DNA of 24,950 nt from an uncultured Oxalobacteraceae bacterium (GTDB taxonomy: Bacteria > Pseudomonadota > Gammaproteobacteria > Burkholderiales > Burkholderiaceae): NCBI GenBank assembly GCA_946479255.1, contig CAMLFK010000041.1, positions 1 to 24,950 on the forward strand. Reading direction: 5' to 3'. Both the position numbers and the translations under genes were made by a program. The notes beneath the pieces were generated by a model, which worked only from the letters and a program-made list of their open reading frames with translations, was not told where the DNA came from and did not search any database. Each line of letters begins with the position of its first letter. The stretch's first letter is position 1. Of this stretch, positions 14,376 through 24,561 are shown piece after piece.

Positions 14376-15938
14376 GTGAAATTTTTGCATTCGAAGACCG
14401 GCCGCCGATTGGTGGCTGGCGGTGCCGGCATTGCCGCCGGCACCGCTTCGGTATGGTTGCTCGACTCGGTCGCGCCCGGCTTGCTGGGATCGGCCGTGGG
14501 CGCCGCCCTGGCCGGCGGCATGACCCTGGCCGCGGTCTTTGTGGCCGGTGACGGCAAAGCCGACGGGCAGATTCACGATTTCACCAAGCTGGTTGGTCAT
14601 TCGATCGACGACATCATGATCGGCGCCGCCGAAACGTCTTACTTCGTCGACTCGGTCAAAAAGAAAATCGAAAAAGACGTGGAAACGGCCGGCACGGTAG
14701 TCGCCGATTCCAACGATGTGGCGCGCAGCACCGAACAGATCGCCGACAACGCCGAGCGGGCCGCCACCATCGCCGCCAGTGTGCGCAGCGAGAGCGCGGC
14801 CGGGCGCGCCGCCATCAGCAGCGGCCTGGAACGCATCAGCAGCGCCCGCGTGGAAGCCCAGCAAGCCGAAACCCTGATGAACGAGCTGCAGGGAAAATCC
14901 AAGGCCATTGCCGGTTTTACCGAAGTCATCACCGAAATTTCCGCCCGCACCAATCTGCTGGCGCTCAATGCCGCCATTGAAGCGGCGCGCGCCGGCGAGC
15001 ACGGCCGCGGCTTTGCCGTGGTGGCCGGCGAAGTACGCCAGCTGGCTTTCCGCACCAAGGAAGCCACCGACGAAATCAGCGCCATGGTGCGCTCAATTAA
15101 CGAACAGGCGGAAAAAGCGGCGCGTGGCATGAGTTCGCTGGCGAACGCGGTGGGCGAAGCGACCACCAATGTCGAGCGGGTCCATCATTTCCTGACCAAT
15201 ATCGAGCAGTCATCCAGCCAGTCCGAGCAGCAGATCGGCGAGATTGCCCGCGAAGCCAGGGCCCACGTCGAAACCACCGGTGCGATTGCCGCCTCGCTGA
15301 CGCAGATCCGCGACAGCATGCTGTCGACCGACAAGGAATTGCCGCGCGCAACCGAATCGGCCATGGCGCTGGCGGTGAAGGCGGAAACCATTGCAGCGGC
15401 GCTCAGCGAATCGTCGGCCGTGACCATGCACGACGAAATCCGCATCGCCACCCAGCAGGTGGCAGCCGAGGTAGGAAAACTGTTCAGCGACGCCATCAAG
15501 TCTGGCAAGATCAGCCGCGAAGCGCTGTTCGACCGGAACTACACGCCGATTCCGAACACCAACCCGCCCAAGCACACCACCAAGTTCGACGCTTTTACCG
15601 ACCGGGTTTTGCCGCCGCTGCAGGAAGGTTTATTGGAGAGCCTGCCGCAGTTGGCCTTTGCCGGCGCTGTGGATAACAACGGCTACTTCCCGACGCACAA
15701 CAAGAAGTATTCCCAGCCGCTGACCGGCAAGTACGAGGTCGACATCGTCAACAACCGCACCAAGCGCATCTTCAGCGACCGTACCGGCAGCCGTTGCGGC
15801 TCCAGTACCAAGCCTTTCCTGCTGCAGACTTACAAGCGCGATACCGGCGAAGTCATGCACGATTTGTCGGCGCCGATCTATGTCGACGGCCGCCACTGGG
15901 GCGGCTTCCGGGTCGGCTACCGTTCCAGCGCGGCTTAG
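14376..15938 (+). CDS. Methyl-accepting chemotaxis protein with C-terminal Cache-like domain
   Basis: Chemoreceptor of 520 residues that should signal to CheA/CheW at the inner membrane. Two hydrophobic segments close together (about residues 12-55) could form a membrane hairpin with almost no periplasmic loop. A long coiled-coil signalling region follows. Its conserved tip [19 protein letters not shown] and [16 protein letters not shown] is centred near residue 208. After the signalling domain come about 120 residues with NNGYFPTHN, a metal- or ligand-site-like [18 protein letters not shown] and a final [18 protein letters not shown], resembling a Cache/PAS-type sensor. The sensor is thus C-terminal and cytoplasmic, the reverse of classical receptors. 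GTG at 14376 is preferred because AGAGG (14366-14370) precedes it by five bases; an upstream GTG at 14310 lacks such a site. Confidence 0.9.
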   Translation: MKFLHSKTGRRLVAGGAGIAAGTASVWLLDSVAPGLLGSAVGAALAGGMTLAAVFVAGDGKADGQIHDFTKLVGHSIDDIMIGAAETSYFVDSVKKKIEKDVETAGTVVADSNDVARSTEQIADNAERAATIAASVRSESAAGRAAISSGLERISSARVEAQQAETLMNELQGKSKAIAGFTEVITEISARTNLLALNAAIEAARAGEHGRGFAVVAGEVRQLAFRTKEATDEISAMVRSINEQAEKAARGMSSLANAVGEATTNVERVHHFLTNIEQSSSQSEQQIGEIAREARAHVETTGAIAASLTQIRDSMLSTDKELPRATESAMALAVKAETIAAALSESSAVTMHDEIRIATQQVAAEVGKLFSDAIKSGKISREALFDRNYTPIPNTNPPKHTTKFDAFTDRVLPPLQEGLLESLPQLAFAGAVDNNGYFPTHNKKYSQPLTGKYEVDIVNNRTKRIFSDRTGSRCGSSTKPFLLQTYKRDTGEVMHDLSAPIYVDGRHWGGFRVGYRSSAA

Positions 15939-15943
15939 TTGCT

Positions 15944-16897
15944 TTAGTCGGCCTGGTTGGAGATCGAGGAGGAGGCGGGAGAGTTGATGCCTTCCAGATG
16001 CTTGCGCAGCCACTTATGCACAGGGCTGCGCGCATCGCGTTCATGCCACAGCATATCCAGGTGCACCGCAGGCAGGGTGAACGGCAGCTCGCGCCACACC
16101 AGCGCATGCGTCATGCCGGTCGAGGCGATCAGGTGCTTCGGCAGCACGGTGATCAAATCCGAATTCGCCACCACGCGCCCTGCCGTGAAGAACTGGTTCA
16201 CCGTCAGCAAAATGCGGCGCTCGCGCCCGATCTGGGCCAGCGCCTCGTCAACCAAGCCGTGCGCCCGGCCTGAAAAACTCACCAGCAGGTGGTTGGCCGC
16301 GCAATAGTTTTCCAGCGACAGGTCGACCTTGGCCAGCGGGTGCTGCTTGCGCATCACGCAGACATAGTGACCCGAGTACAGGCGCTCGTGGCGGATCGGG
16401 GTGGCCGTTTCGCTCGACAACTGGGCTGCCACGCCGGGGAAAAAGCCGACCGCCAGGTCGATATCGCCGCGCAACAGCATCGGCCGCGGTTCACGCGTGG
16501 TCAGCGGCACCATGCGCACGTTCACGCCCGGGGCCTCGCTCTCGATCGAGCGCATCAGCGAAGGCAGCCAGAATGCCGCGGTCGCATCCGCCATCGCCAT
16601 CCGGAAGGTGGCATGCGCCTTGGAGACGTCGAAGGTTTCCGGCGTCACCGCCGCTTCCAGTCCTGCCAGCGCCGAGCGCACCGCCGGCCACAACGCTTCC
16701 GCGCGTGGGGTCGGCTTGACGCCGTAGGCGGTGCGGATCAGCAATTCGTCGCCCAGGCTTTCACGCAGGCGCTTGATGGCGTTCGAGACTGCCGGCTGGG
16801 TCATGGCCAGATGGCCGGCTGCGCGGGTCAGATTTTGCTCAGTCATGACGGCGTCGAAGACGCGCAGCAAGTTCAAATCGAGGGTCAGGAAGCTCAT
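15944..16897 (-). CDS. LysR family transcriptional regulator
   Basis: Regulator of 317 residues. The N-terminal winged helix begins LDLNLLRVFDAVMTEQNLTRAAG and contains the typical MTQPAVSNAIKRLRESLGDELLIR recognition region. A type 2 periplasmic-binding-like effector domain fills the rest. The ATG at 16897 (MSFLTLDLN) is preferred because LysR proteins usually start within a few residues of LDLNLL. The longer frame to a GTG at 16957 adds 20 unrelated residues, and neither start has a strong ribosome site. The stop lies only five bases from the convergent chemoreceptor stop, with no obvious terminator between. Its target is unknown: no gene diverges from it, so neighbours give little guidance. 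The overall pattern resembles the NodD/LinR-like group, a weak call. Confidence 0.9.
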   Translation of the reverse strand: MSFLTLDLNLLRVFDAVMTEQNLTRAAGHLAMTQPAVSNAIKRLRESLGDELLIRTAYGVKPTPRAEALWPAVRSALAGLEAAVTPETFDVSKAHATFRMAMADATAAFWLPSLMRSIESEAPGVNVRMVPLTTREPRPMLLRGDIDLAVGFFPGVAAQLSSETATPIRHERLYSGHYVCVMRKQHPLAKVDLSLENYCAANHLLVSFSGRAHGLVDEALAQIGRERRILLTVNQFFTAGRVVANSDLITVLPKHLIASTGMTHALVWRELPFTLPAVHLDMLWHERDARSPVHKWLRKHLEGINSPASSSISNQAD

Positions 16898-17053
16898 AGC
16901 GGCAACGTTGCGAAGAAGAAAATGATAGTCACAAACATGATACCGCATTCCATTCACAAGGAATATGAATGATATGGAATACTGAAATTAGCTTTATATG
17001 TTGCACTGCACTATTATTGACACATATAAATCCATACCCTCCAATCCACGGAC

Positions 17054-17647
17054 TTACTTCTCACCCAGCAGCTGCGGCTTCAAACTGGAATCCACCGGCT
17101 TATCACCCAGCCAGATGCGCAAGGTAGCGTTATAAAACGCCACATCCGGAATCGTCTCGCCCAGCTTCTTGCCGTTGAGCTCATACACGCTGCCGGCACC
17201 CGGCACCCAGTCCAGGTTCAGCACGTCGCCCTTCTTCAAGCCTTCCATGCTGGCGAAAATTTCGCCGACCTTGCTCATCGGGATCAGCAGCTTGGACTTC
17301 TCGATCTTGTCCAGATTGTTGTTCAAGCCCTGCATGTACGCGCTGCCGAACTCTTCCGAGCCGATATCGCGCATCAGCACCAGCGACATGCGGCGTGGCA
17401 CATCCGTCTTGATGATCTCTACCACGTTCTTGCTCTTTTCCGGGAGATACAGCCCGGCCGCATACACCTTCACAAAAAACTTGGTGCGCAAACCCAGGCC
17501 GTTGAGCTTGAGGTCCTTGCCCGCTACCTTGACAGTGTCAGCAAACTTGATGCCGGCCACTTCCGCCGCGATGGCGTTGCCGAATGCGCATGCGACCAAA
17601 GCACATGCCGCCAGCATCTTGATGACAGGTTTTTTTTCGATTTTCAT
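17054..17647 (-). CDS. Chalcone isomerase-like (CHI-like) secreted protein
   Basis: Protein of 197 residues with a signal peptide (MKIEKKPVIKMLAACALVA, then cleavage near AIAA before EVAG), so probably periplasmic. The body (GIKFADTVKVAGKDLKLNGLGLRTKFFVKVYAAGLYLPEKS and VPRRMSLVLMRDIGSEEF) is characteristic of the bacterial chalcone-isomerase-like family. That family has the plant enzyme's fold, but flavonoid chemistry is not shown for most bacterial members. GGAG stands five bases before the ATG. It stands alone between LysR and chaB. The role is unknown; related folds bind fatty acids, so ligand binding is a possible alternative. Confidence 0.85.
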   Translation of the reverse strand: MKIEKKPVIKMLAACALVACAFGNAIAAEVAGIKFADTVKVAGKDLKLNGLGLRTKFFVKVYAAGLYLPEKSKNVVEIIKTDVPRRMSLVLMRDIGSEEFGSAYMQGLNNNLDKIEKSKLLIPMSKVGEIFASMEGLKKGDVLNLDWVPGAGSVYELNGKKLGETIPDVAFYNATLRIWLGDKPVDSSLKPQLLGEK

Positions 17648-17861
17648 GGGGTCTCCAACACGGGAAGGAAGATGTTAAGAATAAAATAGTATGAGCGTGC
17701 TAATTTGCCGCTTCAATATAACATTGATCCTTACCCAAACCGATCATTCGCAACAACCGTGGCGCGAAAACCGCAGCCGCCAACTCAATCCCGGAGCATC
17801 GGTGCGCCGGCGAAGATGAACATGCAGCACACTAGCAGCATCGTGAACGAAAGGACAAGCC

Positions 17862-18083
17862 ATGCCCTACAAAAGCACTGCCGACCTGCCGGACAGCGTA
17901 CGCGACAATCTGCCGGCCCACGCCCAGGAAATTTACAAAGAAGCGTTCAACAGCGCTTACGATGACTATAAGGAACGCGGCGCCGAAGGGCGCGAAGAAA
18001 CCGCCCACAAGGTTGCATGGGCGGCGATCAAGAAGAAATACAAGAAAGATGAAGCGAGCGGAAAGTGGAAGCCGTCCGACTAG
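17862..18083 (+). CDS. chaB: ChaB family protein
   Basis: Small acidic/basic protein of 73 residues matching ChaB closely: MPYKSTADLPDSVRDNLP, HAQEIYKEAFNSAYDDYK, then REETAHKVAWAAIKKKYKK. ChaB was named as a regulator of the ChaA cation antiporter in E. coli, but no chaA is nearby and the family's real role is unclear. AAGGA precedes the ATG by about six bases. The 214-base gap before it holds nothing else I can name. It converges on the ferredoxin gene with ten bases between the stops. Confidence 0.9.
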   Translation: MPYKSTADLPDSVRDNLPAHAQEIYKEAFNSAYDDYKERGAEGREETAHKVAWAAIKKKYKKDEASGKWKPSD

Positions 18084-18093
18084 GCTGGCAAAC

Positions 18094-18882
<789 letters not shown>

Positions 18883-19004
18883 CTAGCAATACACCATATA
18901 GAACGCGCATTATGCCTGAATTTTGAGCGCCGACCGGGGGCCAGGCCAAGCCCCAGCCGCTTAGACCACCATTTCAGGTGAACTTCGCCCCATAAGGCTG
19001 TTGT

Positions 19005-19664
19005 TTATCTGCTACTCTCATGCAACTTCAGGAGATGAAAGTGCACCATCCCGGCTTTGTCCTGGCGCACCAGCTCCCAGCCGGCCAACCAGTCAGGCGC
19101 TGCGCTGCCGTCTTCCGGCGCGAACGGCAGGGCGGCGGCGGACTCCGCGTATATCAGGGCGCCAGGGGCAAGCAGCTGCTTACATAGAGGTAGGGACTTG
19201 GCCAGAAGTTCCTGGTTATAGGGCGGATCGAGAAAAATCAGGTCGAACTTTTCGCCGCGCAAGGCCATCGACTGTGCGCTGCTGAAGGCGTCCGCGCGCA
19301 GCAGCTGGACGTTCTCGGCTTTCAATTTTTGCTTGATCACATCGAGCTGGCGCACCACTGGCGAGTGGGCGTCGACCATGATCACCTGCTGCGCGCCGCG
19401 GCTGGCCGCCTCGAAGCCGAGCGCACCGCTGCCGGCGAACAGGTCGAGCACGCGCGCGTTTTCCCAGTTGCCGTCGCCGGCGCGTAAATGGTTTATCCAG
19501 TTAAATACCGTCTCGCGGACGCGGTCGGGGGTCGGGCGCAGACCGAGGGCGTCGAGCACCGGCAATGGGGTGCGCTTCCAGGCGCCGCCGATGATGCGGA
19601 CCTGTTGGGGAGGCGGCGCCCGGTGGACCGGGGCCTTGGCGGGTTTTGATGGATGTTTAGGCAT
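19005..19664 (-). CDS. rsmD: 16S rRNA (guanine(966)-N(2))-methyltransferase
   Basis: SAM-dependent methyltransferase (219 aa) acting on G966 of 16S rRNA during 30S assembly. After a basic, proline-rich N-terminal tail (MPKHPSKPAKAPVHRAPPPQ) the core begins VRIIGGAWKRTPLPV and LRPTPDRVRETVFNWI. It has the SAM-binding VLDLFAGSGALGFEAASRGA and the catalytic IFLDPPYN. The coding strand is shared with coaD 131 bases downstream. A TATAGT box at 19691-19696 (minus strand) could be its -10 element, but the -35 is weak. Confidence 0.95.
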   Translation of the reverse strand: MPKHPSKPAKAPVHRAPPPQQVRIIGGAWKRTPLPVLDALGLRPTPDRVRETVFNWINHLRAGDGNWENARVLDLFAGSGALGFEAASRGAQQVIMVDAHSPVVRQLDVIKQKLKAENVQLLRADAFSSAQSMALRGEKFDLIFLDPPYNQELLAKSLPLCKQLLAPGALIYAESAAALPFAPEDGSAAPDWLAGWELVRQDKAGMVHFHLLKLHESSR

Positions 19665-19720
19665 GGCGGCAGAGGTGCGTTGAGGGCCGCACTATACCAT
19701 TCGCGCCACCGCTAAATTGC

Positions 19721-20617
19721 TTAGCGCTTATCAGCCGCCAAGGTATTGATATCATCAATCCAACCCTGCATGCGTTTGTGCGCATGCTGCTTCTGCTCCG
19801 GTGTGGCAATCTTCGTGGCCATTAAAACCATCTGGATCGAGCCATCGATCTGCGTATCATAGAACGCCTTGCGCTCCGGCGCATCGAAGCGGTGGAACAG
19901 ATCCTTGACCAGGTTGTGCAACAACGCCATGGTCGCATCCTTGCCCAGCTTTTCCTGCTGCACCTTGCGCAGCACAGCGATGATTTTCCGCTGGCGCAGC
20001 ATGCGTTCTTCCAGCCATGTTTCGCCCTTGAGCGGACGCGCATCCGAGGCCTTGCGCAGCGTTTCTTCCTGTTCCCTGCTGAAATCCCCGAACCACAGCT
20101 CGAACTGCTCCATGGTCTTTTCAAAGCGCACCTTCTGGCGCTTTTCCATGTCGCCGCTCATGAATTTCTTGCGGTAGGTTTCATTATTCTTCCTGAACTT
20201 CTTTTCCATCTGCGCGATCTGCTCGGGTTTGACTGAACGCGCCAAGTCCGCCAGTTCGGGCAAGGCCTTAAACGCCAGCAATTCGCTGCGCGCCCGGACA
20301 TCGCGGAAATCGTTCTGCAGGTCGGCCTCGGTGACCCCAGCGGCCAGCTGGCGCTGGCCGCTGGCCAGCAACTGCGCGTAATCGCGCAACTGGGTGCGGC
20401 GATGCCAGCGGAACAATTCGTCGATGTCTTTCTTGACCCAGCTGGCTTGCTCGGAATCGAGGTCCAGGTAAGCGTTCAGCCACCAGTACGCCAGGGTGTC
20501 GCCATTGTTATAAGTGAGTTTGATGGCGCTGCAGGCGGCCATGCTGAGGACGAGAAGCATGACGCACAACACGCGCACAGGACGGACGAAACAATCTCGC
20601 ATGTTAAACTTTTCCAT
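19721..20617 (-). CDS. DUF6279-type lipoprotein of unknown function
   Basis: About 298 residues. The N-terminus has a basic segment (RPVRVLC), a hydrophobic run ([11 protein letters not shown]) and a cysteine at about residue 29, giving a plausible lipobox, so the protein is probably an outer- or inner-membrane-anchored lipoprotein. The mature part starts [24 protein letters not shown], characteristic of DUF6279 proteins. It is rich in charged helices ([23 protein letters not shown]). The ATG at 20617 has GGAAGAG upstream; ATG at 20602 is an equally possible start. The open frame continues upstream to 21166, but that part is the complement of glmU and is not real. It diverges from glmU with only 28 bases between starts. 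Function unknown. Confidence 0.8.
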   Translation of the reverse strand: MEKFNMRDCFVRPVRVLCVMLLVLSMAACSAIKLTYNNGDTLAYWWLNAYLDLDSEQASWVKKDIDELFRWHRRTQLRDYAQLLASGQRQLAAGVTEADLQNDFRDVRARSELLAFKALPELADLARSVKPEQIAQMEKKFRKNNETYRKKFMSGDMEKRQKVRFEKTMEQFELWFGDFSREQEETLRKASDARPLKGETWLEERMLRQRKIIAVLRKVQQEKLGKDATMALLHNLVKDLFHRFDAPERKAFYDTQIDGSIQMVLMATKIATPEQKQHAHKRMQGWIDDINTLAADKR

Positions 20618-20645
20618 GTTATCAACTCTTCCATTCAACCCGCAT

Positions 20646-22022
20646 ATGAACGTAGTCATTCTCGCCGCTGGCATGGGCAAACGCATGCAGTCCGCACTGC
20701 CCAAGGTTTTGCACCCGTTGGCGGGCAAGCCTTTGCTGCAGCACGTTATCGACACTGCACAAACCCTTGCGCCGAGCAAATTATGCGTGATATACGGGCA
20801 CGGCGGCGCAGCGGTGCCGGAAATGGTTGCAGGGCAAAATTCCGGCGAGCACGCACACATCGATACCGCCCTGCAAGAGCCGCAGCTGGGCACCGGCCAC
20901 GCCGTCATGCAAGCGGTACCGCAACTGGACGAAAACGCGCCGACCCTGGTGCTGTACGGCGACGTGCCGCTGACCACCGCCGCATCGCTCAAAGCCCTGG
21001 TCGATGCCGCCAGTACCGACAAGCTGGGCATTCTTACGGTCGAGCAAGCCAATCCCTTCGGCCTGGGCCGCATCGTGCGCGAAGGCGGCAAGATCGTGCG
21101 CATCGTCGAAGAAAAAGATGCCACCGACGCCGAGCGTGCCATTCGTGAAATCAACAGCGGCATCATGTGCGTGCCGACCGTTCACCTGAAGAAGTGGCTG
21201 GCCGCGCTGTCGAACAACAATGCCCAGGGCGAGTATTACCTGACCGATATCGTCGCCCAGGCCGTGGCCGATGGTGTGCCGGTCGTGTCGGCCCAGCCTT
21301 TGGCGGAATGGGAAGTCGCCGGCGTCAACAGCAAGGTGCAGCTGGCCGAACTCGAACGCCGTCATCAACTGAACATCGCCAATGCCCTGCTGGAAAAAGG
21401 CGTGACCCTGATGGACCCGGCCCGCATCGATGTGCGCGGTGAACTGATCTGCGGGCGCGATGTCGTAATCGACGTCGGCTGCGTGTTCGAAGGTAAAGTT
21501 GAATTGGCCGATGGGGTGCGCGTCGGCGCCCACAGCGTGCTGGTCGATGCGAAGATCGGCGCCGGCGCCAACATCAAGCCCTTCTGCCATATCGAGCAAG
21601 CCGTGGTTGGCGAGCAATCGCAGATTGGCCCGTATGCGCGCCTGCGTCCCGGCACCGAACTCGGCCAGGACGTCCACATCGGCAACTTCGTGGAAGTGAA
21701 GAACAGCCAGGTAGCCGCGCACAGCAAGGCCAATCACCTGGCTTACGTAGGCGACGCCACGGTCGGCTCGCGCGTCAACATCGGCGCCGGCACCATCACC
21801 TGCAATTACGATGGCGCCAACAAGTTCCGCACGGTGATCGAAGACGACGTCTTCATCGGCAGCGACAGCCAACTGATCGCCCCGGTGACGGTCGGCAAGG
21901 GTGCCACTCTCGGCGCCGGCACCACCCTGTCGAAAGACGCACCGGCCGGCAAGCTGACGGTGTCGCGTCCAAGGCAGGTCACCATCGAAGGCTGGGTGCG
22001 TCCGGTGAAGGTGAAGAAGTAA
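20646..22022 (+). CDS. glmU: Bifunctional UDP-N-acetylglucosamine pyrophosphorylase / glucosamine-1-phosphate N-acetyltransferase
   Basis: Makes UDP-GlcNAc from glucosamine-1-phosphate in two steps, for peptidoglycan and lipid A. At 458 residues it has standard length. The uridyltransferase domain opens [20 protein letters not shown] and carries LYGDVPLT and YYLTDIV. The left-handed beta-helix domain follows, with hexad repeats, [20 protein letters not shown] and the acetyltransferase segment [16 protein letters not shown]. The ATG at 20646 matches family starts; no clear ribosome site precedes it. An in-frame ATG at 20616 exists but would add ten atypical residues. glmS, the earlier pathway step, starts 2.7 kb downstream. 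Confidence 0.96.
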   Translation: MNVVILAAGMGKRMQSALPKVLHPLAGKPLLQHVIDTAQTLAPSKLCVIYGHGGAAVPEMVAGQNSGEHAHIDTALQEPQLGTGHAVMQAVPQLDENAPTLVLYGDVPLTTAASLKALVDAASTDKLGILTVEQANPFGLGRIVREGGKIVRIVEEKDATDAERAIREINSGIMCVPTVHLKKWLAALSNNNAQGEYYLTDIVAQAVADGVPVVSAQPLAEWEVAGVNSKVQLAELERRHQLNIANALLEKGVTLMDPARIDVRGELICGRDVVIDVGCVFEGKVELADGVRVGAHSVLVDAKIGAGANIKPFCHIEQAVVGEQSQIGPYARLRPGTELGQDVHIGNFVEVKNSQVAAHSKANHLAYVGDATVGSRVNIGAGTITCNYDGANKFRTVIEDDVFIGSDSQLIAPVTVGKGATLGAGTTLSKDAPAGKLTVSRPRQVTIEGWVRPVKVKK

Positions 22023-22039
22023 GCTTTAGAAGAAAGCTT
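22021..22039. terminator. Weak hairpin between convergent glmU and ABC permease genes
   Basis: AAGCTTT (22021-22027) and AAAGCTT (22033-22039) can form a 7-bp stem around AGAAG, beginning in the glmU stop codon. The same bases make a direct repeat, AAGCTTTAGA, spaced by three. No T-tract of note follows on either strand, so terminator function is uncertain. Confidence 0.3.
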
Positions 22040-22046
22040 TAGACGT

Positions 22047-23228
22047 TTATGCGGCAAGCGCGGGCGCGATCGGTGCCCGCGCCGCTTTGAAGGCCGGCAC
22101 CAGTGCCGCCAGCAAAGTGACCGCCAGCACTGCCACCACGGCCATCAGCATCCGTTCGAAGTCCAGCTCGACCACCATCGGCGCCTGGGTATGGCTGCCT
22201 ACCGGCGCGCCGGCCAGGCTGGCCCGGTTGACGCCCCAGGCAATCATGCCGCTCCCGACCAGGCTCAGCACCACGCCCGCCAGCGCCATCCCCAGCGCCT
22301 CCGCCACGAACATCAGGAACACCGCGCTGCTGCGCATGCCCAGCGCCCGCAGGGTGCCGACTTCGCGCCGCCGTTCCAGGATGTTCATCGACATGGTGGC
22401 GGCGATCGTCGCCGCGATCACCGCGAACACCATTCCCGCCACGCTGTCGAACGCCAGGTCGGACTCGCTGCGCTGGTCGCTCCAGCTGGGCGATTGCTCA
22501 TGCCAGGTGCGCACCTGCGCCGGCAAGCCGGCTTGACGCAGCGCGCTGGCCAGTTCGGTCCGGCGCCGGTCCAGCTGCGCCGGGTCGTGCAGGAACACCA
22601 CGATGCGCTCGGTGCGGCTGGTGTGGCGCAAGGTCTGCGCCATTTCGAGCGGCATCAGCAAGGACGGGCCGCGCACGACTTCGACCACGTCCGCCTGCAG
22701 GGCGATCGAGGGCGCGTCCGGCCCGGCCCCGGCCAGGGTCACCGAATTGCCGCTCTGCAGGCCCAGCGATGCCGCCAGCGCGTTGGTAATCGCGATCCCG
22801 CCGCTGTTGGCGGCCGCCAATTTGCCGGGCAGCTCTTGCAGCATCTCGGGTGCGGCGGGCGGCACGGGCACGATGCCCACGCCGGAGAACAGGGCTGAGC
22901 GTTCCGTAGTGGAGGCGACGCCGCTCACATGCATTTGCGGCAAAGCTTCGGCCACGCCGCGGTTGGCGCGGATGATGCGCAGTGCCCGCTCGGCCTGGCC
23001 TGGATCGAGCAGCGGCGCCGGCATGCCGGCACCCGGCCACAGCTGCACGCTCAGATGGCCCAGCCGTTCGCCGAACACGGTGCGCGACTCCACCGCCGCG
23101 CGCTGGCTGGCCAGGCGCCCTGCAAACAGATCCAGCACGCACAAGCTCGCGCCCACCAGCAGCACGGCCAGCACGGTGCGGGTGCGCCCGGCCAGCAAGG
23201 TGCGCAGCGCCAGGCCTTGGGGACTCAC
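22047..23228 (-). CDS. ABC transporter permease, FtsX/MacB-LolC type
   Basis: Membrane protein of 393 residues with the FtsX-like permease layout. One N-terminal helix (TVLAVLLVGASLCVLDLF) is followed by a large periplasmic domain of roughly 200 residues and three C-terminal helices: MVFAVIAATIAATMSMNIL, LALGMRSSAVFLMFVAEALGMALAG and VAVLAVTLLAALVPAFKA. The cytoplasmic ERRREVGTLRALGM coupling segment is a hallmark of the family. The start is GTG, overlapping the stop of the upstream ATPase gene by four bases (GTGA), so the two are co-translated. Members move lipoproteins, peptides or small molecules out of the inner membrane; the cargo here is unknown. Confidence 0.9.
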   Translation of the reverse strand: MSPQGLALRTLLAGRTRTVLAVLLVGASLCVLDLFAGRLASQRAAVESRTVFGERLGHLSVQLWPGAGMPAPLLDPGQAERALRIIRANRGVAEALPQMHVSGVASTTERSALFSGVGIVPVPPAAPEMLQELPGKLAAANSGGIAITNALAASLGLQSGNSVTLAGAGPDAPSIALQADVVEVVRGPSLLMPLEMAQTLRHTSRTERIVVFLHDPAQLDRRRTELASALRQAGLPAQVRTWHEQSPSWSDQRSESDLAFDSVAGMVFAVIAATIAATMSMNILERRREVGTLRALGMRSSAVFLMFVAEALGMALAGVVLSLVGSGMIAWGVNRASLAGAPVGSHTQAPMVVELDFERMLMAVVAVLAVTLLAALVPAFKAARAPIAPALAA

Positions 23229-23977
23229 AGTTGAACCCGCAGGGGCTTGCGGGCCGCCTCGGCCATGGACCGCAGCAGCCGGCCCTCGGCCAGCTGCAAA
23301 GTGCGGGTTGCGCGGCTGAGCTGGCGCTGGTCGCGTGTCGACACCAGGAAGGCGGTGCCCTCATCGCGCTGCTCGCGCGCAAACAACTCCATCACCAGGC
23401 GGCTGCACCCGCCGTCCAGGCGCGAGGTAGGCTCGTCCGCAATCACCAGGCGCGGGCGCCCGATCAGCGCGCGGGCGATCGCCACCCGCTGGCTCTCGCC
23501 GGCGTCGAGGCGGGCCGGATAATGGCCGATCTGCCCGCCCAAGCCGAGCTGTGTAAGCAGCGCGTCGGCGCGCTCCTGCGCCGCCTCCAGCTCCTCGCGT
23601 TCCATGCGGGTGCGCAGCAGCAATGGCAGCAGCACATTCTCGCGCGCGCTCATCACCGGGATCAGGCTGAAGCCCTGGAACACAAAGCCGATCAGCTCGG
23701 CTCGAAGGTCGGCACGCGATTGTTCGGAAAGCTTCGACACCAGCAAACTGTCGAGCACCACGGTGCCTTCGGTCGCCGTTTCCAGCAGGCCCACGACGTG
23801 CAGCAAGGTGGTCTTGCCGCTGCCGGACGGGCCGCAGATGGCCACCATCTCGCCCGTGCCGATCGACAGATCGATATCGTGCAAGGCATGCACGCCGGTG
23901 GCCCCGCCGGGAAAGTACTTGTGCACGCCAGATAAGCGCGCCAGCTCCACGCTTCCGTCCCCGTCAACTGCATTCAT
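23225..23977 (-). CDS. ABC transporter ATP-binding protein, MacB/LolD type with degenerate motifs
   Basis: ATPase partner (250 aa) of the FtsX-type permease. Walker A GPSGSGKT is at 49-56, the Q-loop FQGFSLIPVMSARENVLLPLL around 100-120 is typical of LolD/MacB, and Walker B RLVIADE is at 176-182. The C-loop reads LDAGE (157-161) instead of LSGGE. The switch histidine is replaced, the sequence being VSTRDQ with Arg215. The D-loop is SRLD. The ATG at 23977 is chosen because GAGGTGG precedes it by five bases; the frame to 24034 is an unsupported extension. ATP hydrolysis may be slow or regulated; this is inference from the motif changes. Confidence 0.9.
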   Translation of the reverse strand: MNAVDGDGSVELARLSGVHKYFPGGATGVHALHDIDLSIGTGEMVAICGPSGSGKTTLLHVVGLLETATEGTVVLDSLLVSKLSEQSRADLRAELIGFVFQGFSLIPVMSARENVLLPLLLRTRMEREELEAAQERADALLTQLGLGGQIGHYPARLDAGESQRVAIARALIGRPRLVIADEPTSRLDGGCSRLVMELFAREQRDEGTAFLVSTRDQRQLSRATRTLQLAEGRLLRSMAEAARKPLRVQL

Positions 23978-24061
23978 GCTATCCACCTCGCAATGCGGTA
24001 ACAGTTGCCAGTAAACACTATTCCCGTGTAGCATCCATTGCGTTGACGCAACAATGGCCGG

Positions 24062-24538
24062 TCAGACTTGGATGCGTGTCTCGAATTTGCTGCGGAAGGT
24101 GGAAAAGTAGGCTTTGACGTTGCGTACGTTCACCTGGGTGGCGAACAGGCGATGAGCCAGCGCGTGGTAGGCCGGCATGTCCGCCACCTGCACGATCAGC
24201 ACGAAGTCCGGACCCGGCGATACCCGGTAGCACTGCAGGATGGCCGCTTCGTTGGCCACATGCCGCTCGAACTCATCCATGCGCTCGGCGGCCTGGACAT
24301 CCAGCGTGATCTCCACGATAGCCGTCAGGCGGGCGCCAACTTTCTCCGGCGCCACGATGGCCACCTGGCGTGCGATGACGCCGTTCTCGGTCAGCTGCTT
24401 GACGCGGCGCAGGCAGGTCGGTGGCGACACATGCACCAGCTCGGCCAGCTCGGCGTTCGTGTGCGAGGCGTCAACCTGCAGCATATTGAGAATGCGACGA
24501 TCAACTTCATCGAGTTGGGTATCACGCGGATCGATCAT
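24062..24538 (-). CDS. Lrp/AsnC family transcriptional regulator, divergent from glmS
   Basis: Regulator of 158 residues. The N-terminal helix-turn-helix (LDEVDRRILNMLQVDASHTNAELAELVHVSPPTCLRRVKQL) is clear. The RAM domain follows with ARLTAIVEITLD, ILQCYRVSPGPDFVLIVQVADMPAYHALA and a final NVRNVKAYFSTFRSKFET. The ATG at 24538 gives MIDPRDTQLDEVD; a GTG two codons earlier is possible. It is divergent from glmS across 152 bases that contain an AT-rich inverted repeat, so autoregulation and control of glmS are plausible. It differs clearly from the other Lrp-type gene at 13821. Confidence 0.92.
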   Translation of the reverse strand: MIDPRDTQLDEVDRRILNMLQVDASHTNAELAELVHVSPPTCLRRVKQLTENGVIARQVAIVAPEKVGARLTAIVEITLDVQAAERMDEFERHVANEAAILQCYRVSPGPDFVLIVQVADMPAYHALAHRLFATQVNVRNVKAYFSTFRSKFETRIQV

Positions 24539-24561
24539 ATACACCGTTTAATAGAAGGTTA

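Noticed and set aside
20618..21166. N-terminal extension of the minus-strand lipoprotein frame
   Set aside because: It lies entirely over glmU on the other strand, and the real protein start is marked by a signal peptide and a GGAAGAG site near 20617.
20781..21872. Open frame of 363 codons antisense to glmU
   Set aside because: Low-complexity composition and no known motif; glmU on the other strand is unmistakable.
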